Notes under the pieces: model-generated
Seen by the model: the letters and a program-made list of their open reading frames with translations, nothing else
Database searches by the model: none
Told to the model about the DNA's origin: nothing
Shown: positions 15,983 to 25,060 of the stretch, piece by piece
How the letters are laid out: every line of letters begins with the position of its first letter
Numbering within the stretch: position 1 is the stretch's first letter
DNA from: Limnobaculum xujianqingii
GTDB lineage: Bacteria; Pseudomonadota; Gammaproteobacteria; Enterobacterales; Enterobacteriaceae
NCBI RefSeq assembly: GCF_013394855.1
Contig: NZ_JABMLK010000001.1
Span: 372,001 to 436,000, forward strand
Length of the DNA: 64,000 nucleotides
Direction: 5' to 3'
Position numbers and translations under genes: made by a program

Positions 15983-16825
15983 ATGAATTTATTGGATATT
16001 ACTCGTCGTTCTGTTCCGGCTTTGCCGTGGGTATCTGGTGACAAAATTCCCTGGAACGATCCGGCATTTAGCCAACGAATGTTAGAGAATCATCTGTCGC
16101 AGCAACACGATTGGGCCAGTCGCCGTTTAATGATAATTAAACAGCAGGTCGAATGGATTTCACAGCAGTTACCTGACAAGCAGGCGAAAATATTGGATCT
16201 CGGTTGTGGCCCCGGACTCTATACCGGAATGCTGGCAGAACTGGGCTATCACTGCGTTGGTGTCGATTTTTCTCCGGCATCGATAGCTTATGCCACTGAG
16301 CAGGCCAAAAAGCAGCAAATGGATGTTGAATATGTTTTAGCGGATATTCGTGATTATCAGTCAGAACATAAGTTTGATCTGATTATGCTGACTTTTGGTG
16401 AGTTTAATGTGTTCACGCCCGCTGATGCTGAACAGATTTTAGCTAATGCTTCATCTTTGTTGAGTAACAACGGTATTTTGGTGATTGAAGTTCATACCTA
16501 TGATGAAGTTCGTCGGCAGGGGGAAAGCTTATCATCATGGCAAAGCTATGAGACCGGACTTTTCTCCAGTAATCCTCACCTTTTATTACAGGAAAACTAT
16601 TGGGACCAACAACAAGCTACCGCGACGACTCGTTATCTGGTTATTGGCGCGCAGCAGGCGGACGTTCTGGAATATGGTGCAACCATGCAGGCTTATACTG
16701 AATCCCAGTACCTGTCTATGTTTGAACATTGCGGTTTAAAAGCCGCCAGTCGGCTGATGCCGGAACAGTGGCCAGTTGGGGATACCTTTACTGATAAGCT
16801 GGTGGTTTATGTTAGCTATAAGTAA
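15983..16825 (+). CDS. Class I SAM-dependent methyltransferase
   Basis: 280 residues with the Rossmann-type motif I I-L-D-L-G-C-G-P-G-L-Y (about 66-76), acidic motif II G-V-D-F-S and motif III-like Y-V-L-A-D-I-R-D. Family Methyltransf_25/11-like; the substrate is unknown. AAAGGAAAAG lies just upstream of the ATG and only 24 bases separate it from the peptidase gene, so they probably form an operon. Nothing shows whether the two act on the same compound. Confidence 0.85.
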   Translation: MNLLDITRRSVPALPWVSGDKIPWNDPAFSQRMLENHLSQQHDWASRRLMIIKQQVEWISQQLPDKQAKILDLGCGPGLYTGMLAELGYHCVGVDFSPASIAYATEQAKKQQMDVEYVLADIRDYQSEHKFDLIMLTFGEFNVFTPADAEQILANASSLLSNNGILVIEVHTYDEVRRQGESLSSWQSYETGLFSSNPHLLLQENYWDQQQATATTRYLVIGAQQADVLEYGATMQAYTESQYLSMFEHCGLKAASRLMPEQWPVGDTFTDKLVVYVSYK

Positions 16826-17536
16826 CCATTAGTTGGTGTAAGCATAAATTTGTGAATTAAATTCATTTATTTATGCTTGCTAAAATAATCAATTAAAAGA
16901 AATAATTTATTACAATTTCATTTTATTAAAGTTTCCATCTTCTTATTTATAAGTTTTTTATTTATTTAATTCTTTATCATTAAAGAGTTGCTGGTTTCCT
17001 TTGCTTCATCTCTGGTAGCGGTGAGGGATACTCTGTTTATCACCCCATCAATGATAGAATCTCAATGGTGTTTTGATTAGTCATCAAGAGTTTTATTCTA
17101 TTTTTTATTTAAAATCAATTAATTGATTGCTTTCTTTTGCATGCATTCCATTTAAAATTATATCAAAAAGAATAGTTAGATCGAAATTATCGATCGAATA
17201 ATTCAATGTGATAGTATTTATCTATCAATTGTTGTGTGTTTGTTTGATAATAACGATTTGTTGTTTCATTAAATTAACATTACCTTTTCACGGTAATGAA
17301 TAATTCCTTAAAGAGTGTTGGTGTTATTAATTAATGCGTTTTTATTTATACCTATGAGTTGGTGTCTTACTTTTAAATAATTGCCTGAAAGAATAAAAAA
17401 TCATTAATTTTAATTAATGATGATGAAAAATTAATTTGTTTTTAACGAGTTATAGATATAAACCCCAATAAAATGAATAAGATAATTTATTCATTAAAGG
17501 ATGTTGTTAGTATTTAATGGAGTAGGATGGATTAGT
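16826..17536. other. AT-rich region upstream of the first autotransporter
   Basis: About 700 bases of AT-rich DNA. An imperfect hairpin at about 16839-16877 (GCATAAAT with ATTTATGC, plus an inner TGAATT/AATTCA) could end the methyltransferase transcript. No reading frame is supported. The length and composition suggest a xenogeneically silenced promoter region, an inference. Confidence 0.5.
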
Positions 17537-20428
17537 ATGGATAGGTCTTTGTATAAAAAGGAATATCAGGGAAAGTTCTCCGGTAAAATCTCAAAAAGTA
17601 TCTTACAGAATCAGTTAGCTATGAGTGGCTTACTGAGCGTTAGCGTACTATTTTTTCCACCGTTTGCTCTGTCACAGGATATTGGCAGTCAATCTTCTCA
17701 AACGATAGTACTGAACGATGGAGATAACATCAGGGCCGATCTTGAGAATAACGGTACCTTATATGGTGTATTGAACCGCTATAGCACACAGGCTTCAATT
17801 AATCTGGCAAATGATGTCACCATTACAGCTGAAAAACTAACGGGTCAGGCTAAAGGTGTCATTGTTGATGGCACCAACTCAACCCTGACGGCAAATCGCT
17901 TAACGGTCAACAGTAAAGGCTTGACCAGTACCGGTATTGATATTGGTGGTAGTAAAAATAATATCAATTTAGGTACCGGTAGCAAAATTACCGTTGAGGG
18001 AACTAACGACGTACAAGCTAACGGTCTTAGTGTTAGTGGAGCATCAATACTGAAAGCAGATGCTTTATCTATCGAGACTAAAGGCGGTAATGGTATTGGT
18101 GTTAGTGTGAATAACCAGGGAACATTAGTAGATCTTGGTTGGGGAAGTTCAATTACCACCAATGGACGCGGTAGCTTTGGTCTGTATATTTTTGGTGCCA
18201 ACGGTAATGCTGCTAATGGACCTGCCAGTTTTAAAGCCACTGAACTCACTATTGATACCCAAGGCTATAGCGCTTATGGCATCAACGCTCAGAAAAATTC
18301 TGTAATTGACTTAGGTCAGGGCAGTACGATTAATACCGCCGGAAACTATGCTACAGGCATATGGAACTGGGGGATACTTAAGGCTGATGCGTTAACTATC
18401 AATGCAACGGGAGCAGACAGTATCGGTATTGAAACTCGTGAAGGTGGTACCGTTACCGTTGGAGCAAACAGCCATATCTCATCAGAATTAGCTGGTGGAA
18501 TAATCGCTTCTGGCAATGGCGCTATCGTCGATTTCACCGGTACTGAATCAGCCCGAAATACTATTTTCTCCGGTGGCTCCTATGGCGCTTCGGCACAAGG
18601 TTCAGGCTCTGCCATTCACTTATATAATACCGATGTCACCATTGATCGTCGTGGTGCGTTAGGACTGGGGCTTTGGACATTGAGTGGTGGTGTAATAACG
18701 GCAGATAATCTGACGGTTAACGGTGCTGCGGCAACACGTGGCGTTTATGCCATGACCAATAGCCAGATTGATTTGACGGGTAATACTACCATTGCGATGG
18801 CCAATCCGTTAGATATGGCAATAGCCACCCAGCATAATGACGGTTATGCAGCCAGCCGGATTAACGCCTCAGGAAAAATGACCATTGATGGTGGTATTCT
18901 TTCCCGCGGAGGCCTGATCAATATAAATATGGCATCTGGTTCTCGCTGGACGGGACAAGCCTACAGTGACGGCGTTAATGGTGGTGCTTTAAATATTGCC
19001 ATGACCAATAGTCGCTGGAACATGATTGCTGACTCTAATCTGGATAATCTAACGCTAAATAACAGTACCGTTGATTTTGCTGAAGATAAAACCGGTTCTT
19101 TATTAACGGTTAATCAGCTAAGTGGCAATGGTAACTTTATCATGCGAACGGATATCGTAGGTGATGGCGATGGCATCAATAACTCCGGCGATAAACTAGT
19201 GGTTACCGGCAGCAGTAGTGGTGCCCATACATTGACAATTCTCAATCGTGGTAGTCTGGCAACCAGCGGTAATGAAGTATTGACCGTAGTGGAAACTGCC
19301 GATGGTCAGGCGACTTTTGCCAGTTCATCACAGGTTGAACTGGGTGGCTATTTATATGACGTGCGTAAAGCAGGGAATAACTGGGAGCTATACTCTTCTG
19401 GTGTTTACGTTCCTCCACCAGAACCTGAGCCTGAACCGCAACCTGAGCCTGAACCCGATCCGGATCCAAATCCACTGCCGCCAGATCCTAACCCGGCACC
19501 GAATCCCGAGCCGGAAATAACCACCACCGCTGATGCCGGTGCTAATTTCCTGAACGTGGGCTATTTGTTGAATTATGCGGAGATCCAAACGCTGCTACAG
19601 CGCATGGGAGATTTGCGACAAAACAATGAACACGGCGATATGTGGCTAAGAGGCTATGCAGGGAAGTTTGACTCTTTCTCCGGTGCAAAACTGAGCCGTT
19701 TTGATATGAATTACAACGGGGTACAGATTGGCGTTGATAAGCGAATATCTCAGGAACTACCACTGTTTATTGGTACGTTTATGGGGCAAACGCGAGGTAG
19801 TCCAAACTATACCAGCGGTGATGGCACGGTAGAATCGAGCCATATGGGGTTATATACCAGCTTTATGGCACCTTCAGGGTTATATTTTGATGGTGTGGCA
19901 AAATACACTCGCCTGAAGAATCAGTTTAATGTGCTTGATAGCCAGAATAATCATGTTAACGGTAGCGGCAGTTCCGGTGGCGTAAGCTTTTCACTGGAAT
20001 CTGGTCAGAAATTTAGTCTGAATCAACCGGGGAATGGTTTTTATATCGAACCTCAGTTGCAGTTCACTTATAGCCATCAGGACGCCACCAGAATCAAAGC
20101 GGCAAATGGATTGATTGTTGATCTTGGTAGCTATGAATCAATGATTGGGCGCGCCGGAGCGGTTGTTGGTTATGAAATATTAAGCGGTAATAATACGGTT
20201 AATGTTTATGTTAAAACTGGCTATTTGCGTGAATTCTCCGGAGATGCGGGTTATCGTTTAAATGGTTCTTTGGAAGACCATACCTTCAAAGGCAACTGGT
20301 GGAATAATGGTATTGGTGCCAGCGCTCAGATAAATAAGCAACATACCCTTTATCTGGATCTGGATAGTGCCAGCGGGAATAAATTTAACCAACGTCAGAT
20401 TAACGGCGGTTATCGTTTTAGTTTCTAA
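17537..20428 (+). CDS. Type Va autotransporter, pertactin-like
   Basis: Autotransporter of about 963 residues. Residues up to about 48 form a long signal peptide (basic stretch, then hydrophobic segment ending F-A-L-S-Q-D). The passenger (about 50-620) is a repeating Gly/Asn/Thr-rich beta-helix with many D-x-G-x-G-S-x-I-x-T-type turns and no protease triad visible. A Pro/Glu/Asp linker (19412-19520) precedes the pertactin-type translocator domain, which ends in Y-R-F-S-F, the usual aromatic C-terminus for BAM recognition. ATG 17537 has AGGA nine bases upstream; ATG 17501 lacks spacing from its AAAGG. Likely adhesin; the ligand is unknown. Alone in its unit. Confidence 0.9.
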   Translation: MDRSLYKKEYQGKFSGKISKSILQNQLAMSGLLSVSVLFFPPFALSQDIGSQSSQTIVLNDGDNIRADLENNGTLYGVLNRYSTQASINLANDVTITAEKLTGQAKGVIVDGTNSTLTANRLTVNSKGLTSTGIDIGGSKNNINLGTGSKITVEGTNDVQANGLSVSGASILKADALSIETKGGNGIGVSVNNQGTLVDLGWGSSITTNGRGSFGLYIFGANGNAANGPASFKATELTIDTQGYSAYGINAQKNSVIDLGQGSTINTAGNYATGIWNWGILKADALTINATGADSIGIETREGGTVTVGANSHISSELAGGIIASGNGAIVDFTGTESARNTIFSGGSYGASAQGSGSAIHLYNTDVTIDRRGALGLGLWTLSGGVITADNLTVNGAAATRGVYAMTNSQIDLTGNTTIAMANPLDMAIATQHNDGYAASRINASGKMTIDGGILSRGGLININMASGSRWTGQAYSDGVNGGALNIAMTNSRWNMIADSNLDNLTLNNSTVDFAEDKTGSLLTVNQLSGNGNFIMRTDIVGDGDGINNSGDKLVVTGSSSGAHTLTILNRGSLATSGNEVLTVVETADGQATFASSSQVELGGYLYDVRKAGNNWELYSSGVYVPPPEPEPEPQPEPEPDPDPNPLPPDPNPAPNPEPEITTTADAGANFLNVGYLLNYAEIQTLLQRMGDLRQNNEHGDMWLRGYAGKFDSFSGAKLSRFDMNYNGVQIGVDKRISQELPLFIGTFMGQTRGSPNYTSGDGTVESSHMGLYTSFMAPSGLYFDGVAKYTRLKNQFNVLDSQNNHVNGSGSSGGVSFSLESGQKFSLNQPGNGFYIEPQLQFTYSHQDATRIKAANGLIVDLGSYESMIGRAGAVVGYEILSGNNTVNVYVKTGYLREFSGDAGYRLNGSLEDHTFKGNWWNNGIGASAQINKQHTLYLDLDSASGNKFNQRQINGGYRFSF
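19412..19520 (+). repeat. Pro-Glu/Pro-Asp coding repeat in the autotransporter linker
   Basis: Short imperfect hexanucleotide and dodecanucleotide repeats (variants of CCTGAGCCTGAA and CCGGATCCAAAT) encode a proline dipeptide linker of about 35 residues between passenger and barrel. Such repeats can vary in copy number between strains. Confidence 0.7.
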
Positions 20429-20449
20429 TCATCAGTCATTTGATATAAC

Positions 20450-20478
20450 AGGCAGCGATTTATTCGCTGCCTTTTTTT
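20450..20478 (+). terminator. Rho-independent terminator after autotransporter
   Basis: 9-bp perfect stem (AGGCAGCGA with TCGCTGCCT), 5-base loop, then six or more T. It lies 22 bases after the stop. Confidence 0.9.
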
Positions 20479-20564
20479 ATCCTCAATAATCCCTTTTTCA
20501 GTTCTGCTATTAACGTTTTTTGTTTTTTCCAACCCATTGTATTTCATTCATTATTGGCTGATTT

Positions 20565-20580
20565 TTCCATCATATTGGAA
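20565..20580. promoter_or_regulatory. Candidate IclR-type operator, distal
   Basis: TTCCA-N6-TGGAA inverted repeat, about 120 bases upstream of the regulator start. The half-site and symmetry match a second copy at 20702-20717 and resemble known IclR-family sites built on TGGAA/TTCCA. Confidence 0.55.
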
Positions 20581-20696
20581 TATTTGATGTAAGAATGTTG
20601 GATAAATAATATCCCGTGAGATGAGTATCACAAATTGGCAATTTGGTTATTGTTTGCCCGGTTAGACATGATAAATATGAAGTCTAATATAGAAGA

Positions 20697-21482
20697 ATGA
20701 GTTCCAATATAATGGAAATGGATAAAAAATCGAAAGTCCCCGCGTTAACCAGAGCGCTCGATATTCTCAACTTTGTTGCAGAAAATGGTCATTGCACGGT
20801 AACGGATATTGCAACCAATCTGGCGCTGCCAAAAAGCTCGCTGTATCTAATGATTGATGAACTGAGAAATCTTCGATTACTGGCACAAAGTGAAGATGGT
20901 TCTCTGCGTTTAGGGCTGAAATTGATGGAGCTGGGCAGTCGCTCCGTTGAACAACTGGACCTGCGTCGTATCGCTAAAGACTACCTCACCCAATTAATGC
21001 TGGAGACTGGATTAGTTTGTCATTTGGGTATTCTGGATGATAACGACCCGATTTATCTACTGAAGGTAGACTCCAAAAGCACTATTCAGGTGCGCTCATG
21101 GGAAGGGAAGCGCCTTTCGTTATATAGCTCAGCATTGGGTAAATGTTTATTAGCCTGGATAAGTGTTGAGCGGCAAAAAGCATTAATTTCTGTCATTGAG
21201 TTCAAAGTCGTCACACCTTACACCTTAACCTCAGAAGAAGCGCTGGTGAATGAGCTGGCTCTTATTCGGCAGCGGGGCTGGAGCTTCGATAATCAGGAAG
21301 ATTTACTGAATATCCAGTGTATTTCTGCCCCGATATTTGATTCATCCAACAAAATTATCGCCGCGATTTCAGCGGTAGGAACCACTTTGCAAGTTAATGA
21401 AAACAATTTGCAGATGTTAGCGGAAAGAGTAATGCATGCAGCAGAGCTGATTTCCAAAGAGCTGGGCCATAGTCACAAGTAA
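20697..21482 (+). CDS. rhmR: IclR family regulator of the rhamnonate operon
   Basis: Two-domain IclR protein (261 residues): N-terminal winged helix (R-A-L-D-I-L-N-F-V, then C-T-V-T-D-I-A-T-N-L-A-L-P-K-S-S-L-Y recognition helix, residues about 18-60) and C-terminal effector domain with C-H-L-G-I-L, R-L-S-L-Y-S-S-A-L-G-K-C and C-I-S-A-P-I-F. It heads the aldolase-rhmD-rhmT operon with 15 bases to the next gene, the place that rhmR (yfaX) holds near rhmDT in E. coli. Symbol by context; effector presumably rhamnonate or its dehydration product. ATG 20712 and 20718 are alternative starts. Paralogous to the IclR protein at 35368. Confidence 0.8.
   Translation: MSSNIMEMDKKSKVPALTRALDILNFVAENGHCTVTDIATNLALPKSSLYLMIDELRNLRLLAQSEDGSLRLGLKLMELGSRSVEQLDLRRIAKDYLTQLMLETGLVCHLGILDDNDPIYLLKVDSKSTIQVRSWEGKRLSLYSSALGKCLLAWISVERQKALISVIEFKVVTPYTLTSEEALVNELALIRQRGWSFDNQEDLLNIQCISAPIFDSSNKIIAAISAVGTTLQVNENNLQMLAERVMHAAELISKELGHSHK
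20702..20717. promoter_or_regulatory. Candidate IclR-type operator, over the regulator start
   Basis: A second TTCCA-N6-TGGAA inverted repeat with the same 6-base spacer, overlapping codons 2-7 of the regulator. Binding here would block its own operon, so autorepression is likely. Confidence 0.55.
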
Positions 21483-21497
21483 GGAGCAAAAATAGTC

Positions 21498-22400
21498 ATG
21501 ATTCGACCTTCTGGTATTTATAGCGCGATGCTGACTCCGTGGAAGAATGGAGTGCCTGATTTAGCGGAACTCAGAAAGATTGTTGATTTTCAAATCGAAG
21601 CGGGATTAACCGGTCTATTTCCGGTGAGCTCGGTTGGGGAATCCGGGCTGATGTCGTTTGAACAGAAGTGTGCGCTGATGGAAACGGTTATCGACCAGGC
21701 CGCCGGGCGAGTTCCGGTATGGTGCGGTATACCAGCCAGTACAGCACAGGAAAGTATTGCGTTGGGAAAATTTGCCAAAGAAAAGGGCGCGGCGGGTTTG
21801 GTTTTAATGCCTCCGGTTTTTTATCGCCATTCTTCAGAAGTGATTGTTGCCACGATGAAACAGATTATCGAAAGCACAACGCTACCGGTATGTCTGTATA
21901 ACATTCCATTCTTTGCCGATGCGATTACACCAGCAATGGTCGCGGAGCTGGCGCAGTTACCAAATGTTGTAGGTATCAAAGACTCGGGCGGTAACGCCGT
22001 TGAATTTATGCAGATGCTCTCGCTCTGCGGTGAAGTTAACCCACAGTTTAACGTATTAACCGGACGTGAAGAGTTTCTTTATCCATCGCTAAAAGCGGGT
22101 GGAAAAGGCTGTATGACGGCAACGGCCGGTGTATTACCTGAAGTTATGGTGAAAATTTATCGACTGACAATGGAAGGAAAAGATCAACAGGCTCATCAAT
22201 TACAAATGGCGGCACTGCCAGTCATGATGATGCTGTCTTCATTACCATTTCCACTGGGTTACAAACTGGGAATGGAAATAAGAGGATTCAACATGGGGGA
22301 AACACCATTCCCACAGGTTGATTCAGTAAAAGAAAAGGCTAACTCAATAAAAAATAAACTAGAGAAAGCCCTGCAACAACTTCTAAATATTGCCAACTAG
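21498..22400 (+). CDS. DapA/NanA-family aldolase of the rhamnonate operon
   Basis: Class I aldolase of the dihydrodipicolinate synthase/N-acetylneuraminate lyase family (300 residues). The Schiff-base Lys lies in V-V-G-I-K-D-S-G-G and the partner Tyr in C-L-Y-N-I-P-F-F; the G-T-T-G-E-type loop is S-S-V-G-E-S. Placed between the IclR regulator and rhmD (17 bases to rhmD), it probably cleaves 2-keto-3-deoxy-L-rhamnonate to pyruvate and lactaldehyde. In E. coli this step is done by the unrelated class II aldolase RhmA, so this would be a non-orthologous replacement. A KDG/KDGal-type substrate is an alternative. AAGGAG lies upstream of ATG 21498. Confidence 0.85.
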   Translation: MIRPSGIYSAMLTPWKNGVPDLAELRKIVDFQIEAGLTGLFPVSSVGESGLMSFEQKCALMETVIDQAAGRVPVWCGIPASTAQESIALGKFAKEKGAAGLVLMPPVFYRHSSEVIVATMKQIIESTTLPVCLYNIPFFADAITPAMVAELAQLPNVVGIKDSGGNAVEFMQMLSLCGEVNPQFNVLTGREEFLYPSLKAGGKGCMTATAGVLPEVMVKIYRLTMEGKDQQAHQLQMAALPVMMMLSSLPFPLGYKLGMEIRGFNMGETPFPQVDSVKEKANSIKNKLEKALQQLLNIAN

Positions 22401-22417
22401 CGAAACAGAGGATAACC

Positions 22418-23623
22418 ATGAACTTACCTAAAATCAAACAGGTTAGAGCCTATTTTATGGGTGGAGCGACCGCAGCGAAGGGTTCTGGCGGAGCTGATTA
22501 TCATGACCAGGGAGATAAACACTGGATTGACGATCATATTGCTACACCAATGAGTAAATATAAGCAGTATGAGCAATCCCGTCAGTCATTTGGGATTAAC
22601 GTACTGGGTACATTGATTGTTGAAGTAGAAGCTGAAAATGGCGTGAAAGGCTTTGCCGTTTCAACCGGCGGTGAAATGGGATGTTTTATCGTAGAAAAAC
22701 ATCTGAACCGCTTTATTGAAGGTAAATGCGTGTCGGATATCAAATTGATTAACGATCAAATGATGAACGCCACCATGTATTATTCTGGCTCGGGCGGTCT
22801 GGTAATGAATACCATCTCCTGTGTCGATCTGGCGTTATGGGATCTGTTCGGGAAAGTAGTTGATCTACCGGTGTATAAGCTTTTAGGTGGTGCAGTACGT
22901 GATGAAATTCAGTTTTACGCCACCGGAGCTCGTCCTGATCTGGCGAAAGGGCTGGGTTTCATTGGTGGGAAAATGCCGACCCATTGGGGACCACATGATG
23001 GTGATGCAGGTATTCGCAAAGATGCGGCTATGGTCGCTGATATGCGTGAGAAATGTGGCCCTGATTTCTGGCTGATGCTGGACTGCTGGATGAGTCAGGA
23101 CGTGAACTATGCGACTAAACTGGCTCATGCCTGTGCGCCATATAATCTGAAATGGATAGAAGAGTGCCTGCCACCACAACAATATGAAGGATATGCTGAA
23201 CTGAAACGTAACGCTCCTCCGGGAATGTTGGTTACCTCTGGCGAGCACCACGGTACATTACAATCGTTCCGTACCTTATCTGAAACTGGCATTGATATTA
23301 TGCAGCCAGACGTTGGCTGGTGCGGTGGCTTAACCACATTACTGGAAATCGCCGCTATCGCTAAATCACGCGGTCAACTGGTGGTGCCACATGGTTCATC
23401 TGTCTACTCACATCATGCGGTAATCACGTTTACCAATACGCCGTTCAGTGAATTCCTGATGACCAGTCCGGATTGTTCAACCATGCGTCCGCAGTTTGAC
23501 CCAATTCTGCTGAATGAGCCGGTACCGGTTAATGGGCGTATGCATAAATCAGTACTGGATAAACCAGGTTTCGGTGTTGAATTGAATCCGGCGTGTAACT
23601 TAACCCGACCTTACACGCACTGA
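22418..23623 (+). CDS. rhmD: L-rhamnonate dehydratase
   Basis: Enolase-superfamily acid sugar dehydratase nearly collinear with E. coli RhmD (YfaW). Conserved runs include [34 protein letters not shown], the metal-ligand strand ends L-M-L-D-C-W-M, W-I-E-E-C-L and V-T-S-G-E-H, and [10 protein letters not shown] with the catalytic His. It converts L-rhamnonate to 2-keto-3-deoxy-L-rhamnonate. 401 residues fits the family. AGAGGATAA precedes the ATG. Confidence 0.96.
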   Translation: MNLPKIKQVRAYFMGGATAAKGSGGADYHDQGDKHWIDDHIATPMSKYKQYEQSRQSFGINVLGTLIVEVEAENGVKGFAVSTGGEMGCFIVEKHLNRFIEGKCVSDIKLINDQMMNATMYYSGSGGLVMNTISCVDLALWDLFGKVVDLPVYKLLGGAVRDEIQFYATGARPDLAKGLGFIGGKMPTHWGPHDGDAGIRKDAAMVADMREKCGPDFWLMLDCWMSQDVNYATKLAHACAPYNLKWIEECLPPQQYEGYAELKRNAPPGMLVTSGEHHGTLQSFRTLSETGIDIMQPDVGWCGGLTTLLEIAAIAKSRGQLVVPHGSSVYSHHAVITFTNTPFSEFLMTSPDCSTMRPQFDPILLNEPVPVNGRMHKSVLDKPGFGVELNPACNLTRPYTH

Positions 23624-23652
23624 TATTTGATTAGCCGTTAATTAAATAATAA

Positions 23653-23674
23653 GCCTGCCGATTAGACGGCAGGC
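23653..23674 (+). promoter_or_regulatory. Intercistronic hairpin between rhmD and rhmT
   Basis: GCCTGCCG pairs with CGGCAGGC around a short loop. No T tract follows, so it is more likely an mRNA-stability element or weak attenuator than a terminator. Confidence 0.5.
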
Positions 23675-23707
23675 AATATCAAACTATATATCATTAAGGA
23701 TCTAGTC

Positions 23708-25003
23708 ATGACTACGGTTCTCAACACGGCTGTAACTAAAACAAGGTGGCGTCTGGTTCCCTTTATGCTGACGCTGTATATTTTGGCCTTTTTGGATCGC
23801 GCCAATATTGGTTTTGCCAAGCAGTCTTATCAGTTAGATACCGGTTTAAGTAATGAAGCTTATGCGCTGGGCGCAGGTATCTTCTTTATTGCTTATGCCT
23901 GTCTGGGAGCACCAGCCAATCTGTTAATGAAAAAATTTGGTGCCAGAAAATGGATTGGTGTCACCACGCTATGCTGGGGTGTTTTATCTTCTGCCATGGC
24001 TTTTTGTGATACTGAATGGAAATTTCTGACGGTTCGTACGTTATTAGGGGCGGCTGAAGCAGGCTTCTTCCCGGGAATGATCTACCTGACCTCTCAATGG
24101 TTTCCACAGCGCACCCGGGCTAGTGTGATGGGGCTATTCTATATGGGTGCTCCGCTGGCATTAACGCTGGGTTCACCGCTGTCAGGTGCATTATTGGAAA
24201 TGCACGGTTTTGCCGGACATCCGGGCTGGTTTTGGATGTTTATGATTGAAGGGGCTCTGGCCGTTATGGCTGGGTTCTGGACCTTCTGGTATCTGGATGA
24301 CAATCTGGAGAAAGCGCGTTTTCTAACTGCTGAAGAGAAAAAAGCGTTAATCGAGCAGATAACCAGCGAAGAGTCGAAGAAACAAACGTCAAGACTGATG
24401 GATGCGATTAAGAATGTGCAGGTATGGCATCTGGCTATTATCTATATGCTGATTCAGATTAGTGTATATGGTCTGATTTTCTTCCTGCCAACTCAGGTTG
24501 CAGCATTGATGGGTACTACAGTAGGCTTTAAAGCTTCGATGGTGGCAGCTATCCCATGGATTGCGGCGATGTTCGGAACTTACTACATTCCTCGCTATTC
24601 CGACAGAACTGGAAACCGTCGTAATCTGGCAGCACTTACGCTGGCGATTGCGGGTATCGGTATCGGTGTATCCGCATTTGCCTCACCGGTCGTGGCCATT
24701 ATTGCTCTGTGTTTTGCTGCCGCAGGTTTTATTGCGGTACAACCGGTGTACTGGACGATGCCAACCAGTATGTTGTCAGGCGTAGCACTGGCCGCCGGGA
24801 TTGGGTTCGTCAATATGTTCGGTGCGATTGGTGGCTTCCTGGCACCGCTAATTCGAGTCAAAGCTGAAACAGTAATGAATAACTCCATGGCGGGTCTGCT
24901 GACGTTGGCTGTATTGACTATTGTGGGAGCCATAGTAATTATGGCGCTGAAGAAAGACAAAGTTGCCAATGCCACAACGGGAGCTGTTGCTGAGGTGAAG
25001 TGA
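23708..25003 (+). CDS. rhmT: MFS transporter, L-rhamnonate permease
   Basis: 431-residue major facilitator of the anion:cation symporter family, very similar to E. coli RhmT (YfaV). About 12 hydrophobic helices are visible; signature stretches are L-D-R-A-N-I-G-F-A-K-Q in helix 1, G-A-A-E-A-G-F-F-P-G-M-I-Y-L between helices 4 and 5, and G-A-P-L-A-L-T-L-G-S-P-L-S-G. Last gene of the operon, imports the substrate of RhmD. AAGGA lies upstream of ATG 23708. Confidence 0.93.
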   Translation: MTTVLNTAVTKTRWRLVPFMLTLYILAFLDRANIGFAKQSYQLDTGLSNEAYALGAGIFFIAYACLGAPANLLMKKFGARKWIGVTTLCWGVLSSAMAFCDTEWKFLTVRTLLGAAEAGFFPGMIYLTSQWFPQRTRASVMGLFYMGAPLALTLGSPLSGALLEMHGFAGHPGWFWMFMIEGALAVMAGFWTFWYLDDNLEKARFLTAEEKKALIEQITSEESKKQTSRLMDAIKNVQVWHLAIIYMLIQISVYGLIFFLPTQVAALMGTTVGFKASMVAAIPWIAAMFGTYYIPRYSDRTGNRRNLAALTLAIAGIGIGVSAFASPVVAIIALCFAAAGFIAVQPVYWTMPTSMLSGVALAAGIGFVNMFGAIGGFLAPLIRVKAETVMNNSMAGLLTLAVLTIVGAIVIMALKKDKVANATTGAVAEVK

Positions 25004-25025
25004 TAATTTCTGGTTGAGGTAAGAA

Positions 25026-25056
25026 TAAGCCCCCGATTTTCGGGGGCTTATCTTTT
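25026..25056. terminator. Convergent terminator between rhmT and ydhK
   Basis: 11-bp perfect stem (TAAGCCCCCGA with its complement), 3-base loop and a T-rich tail; usable from both sides by the converging genes. Confidence 0.85.
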
Positions 25057-25060
25057 ACTA

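Noticed and set aside
17845..18249. 135-codon open frame on the minus strand inside the first autotransporter
   Set aside because: It is Pro/Leu/Val-rich, the usual antisense shadow of a Gly/Asn/Thr-rich repeat gene, with no ribosome-binding site.
23653..23674. REP element between rhmD and rhmT
   Set aside because: A single GC-rich hairpin without the REP consensus or a partner copy in the window.
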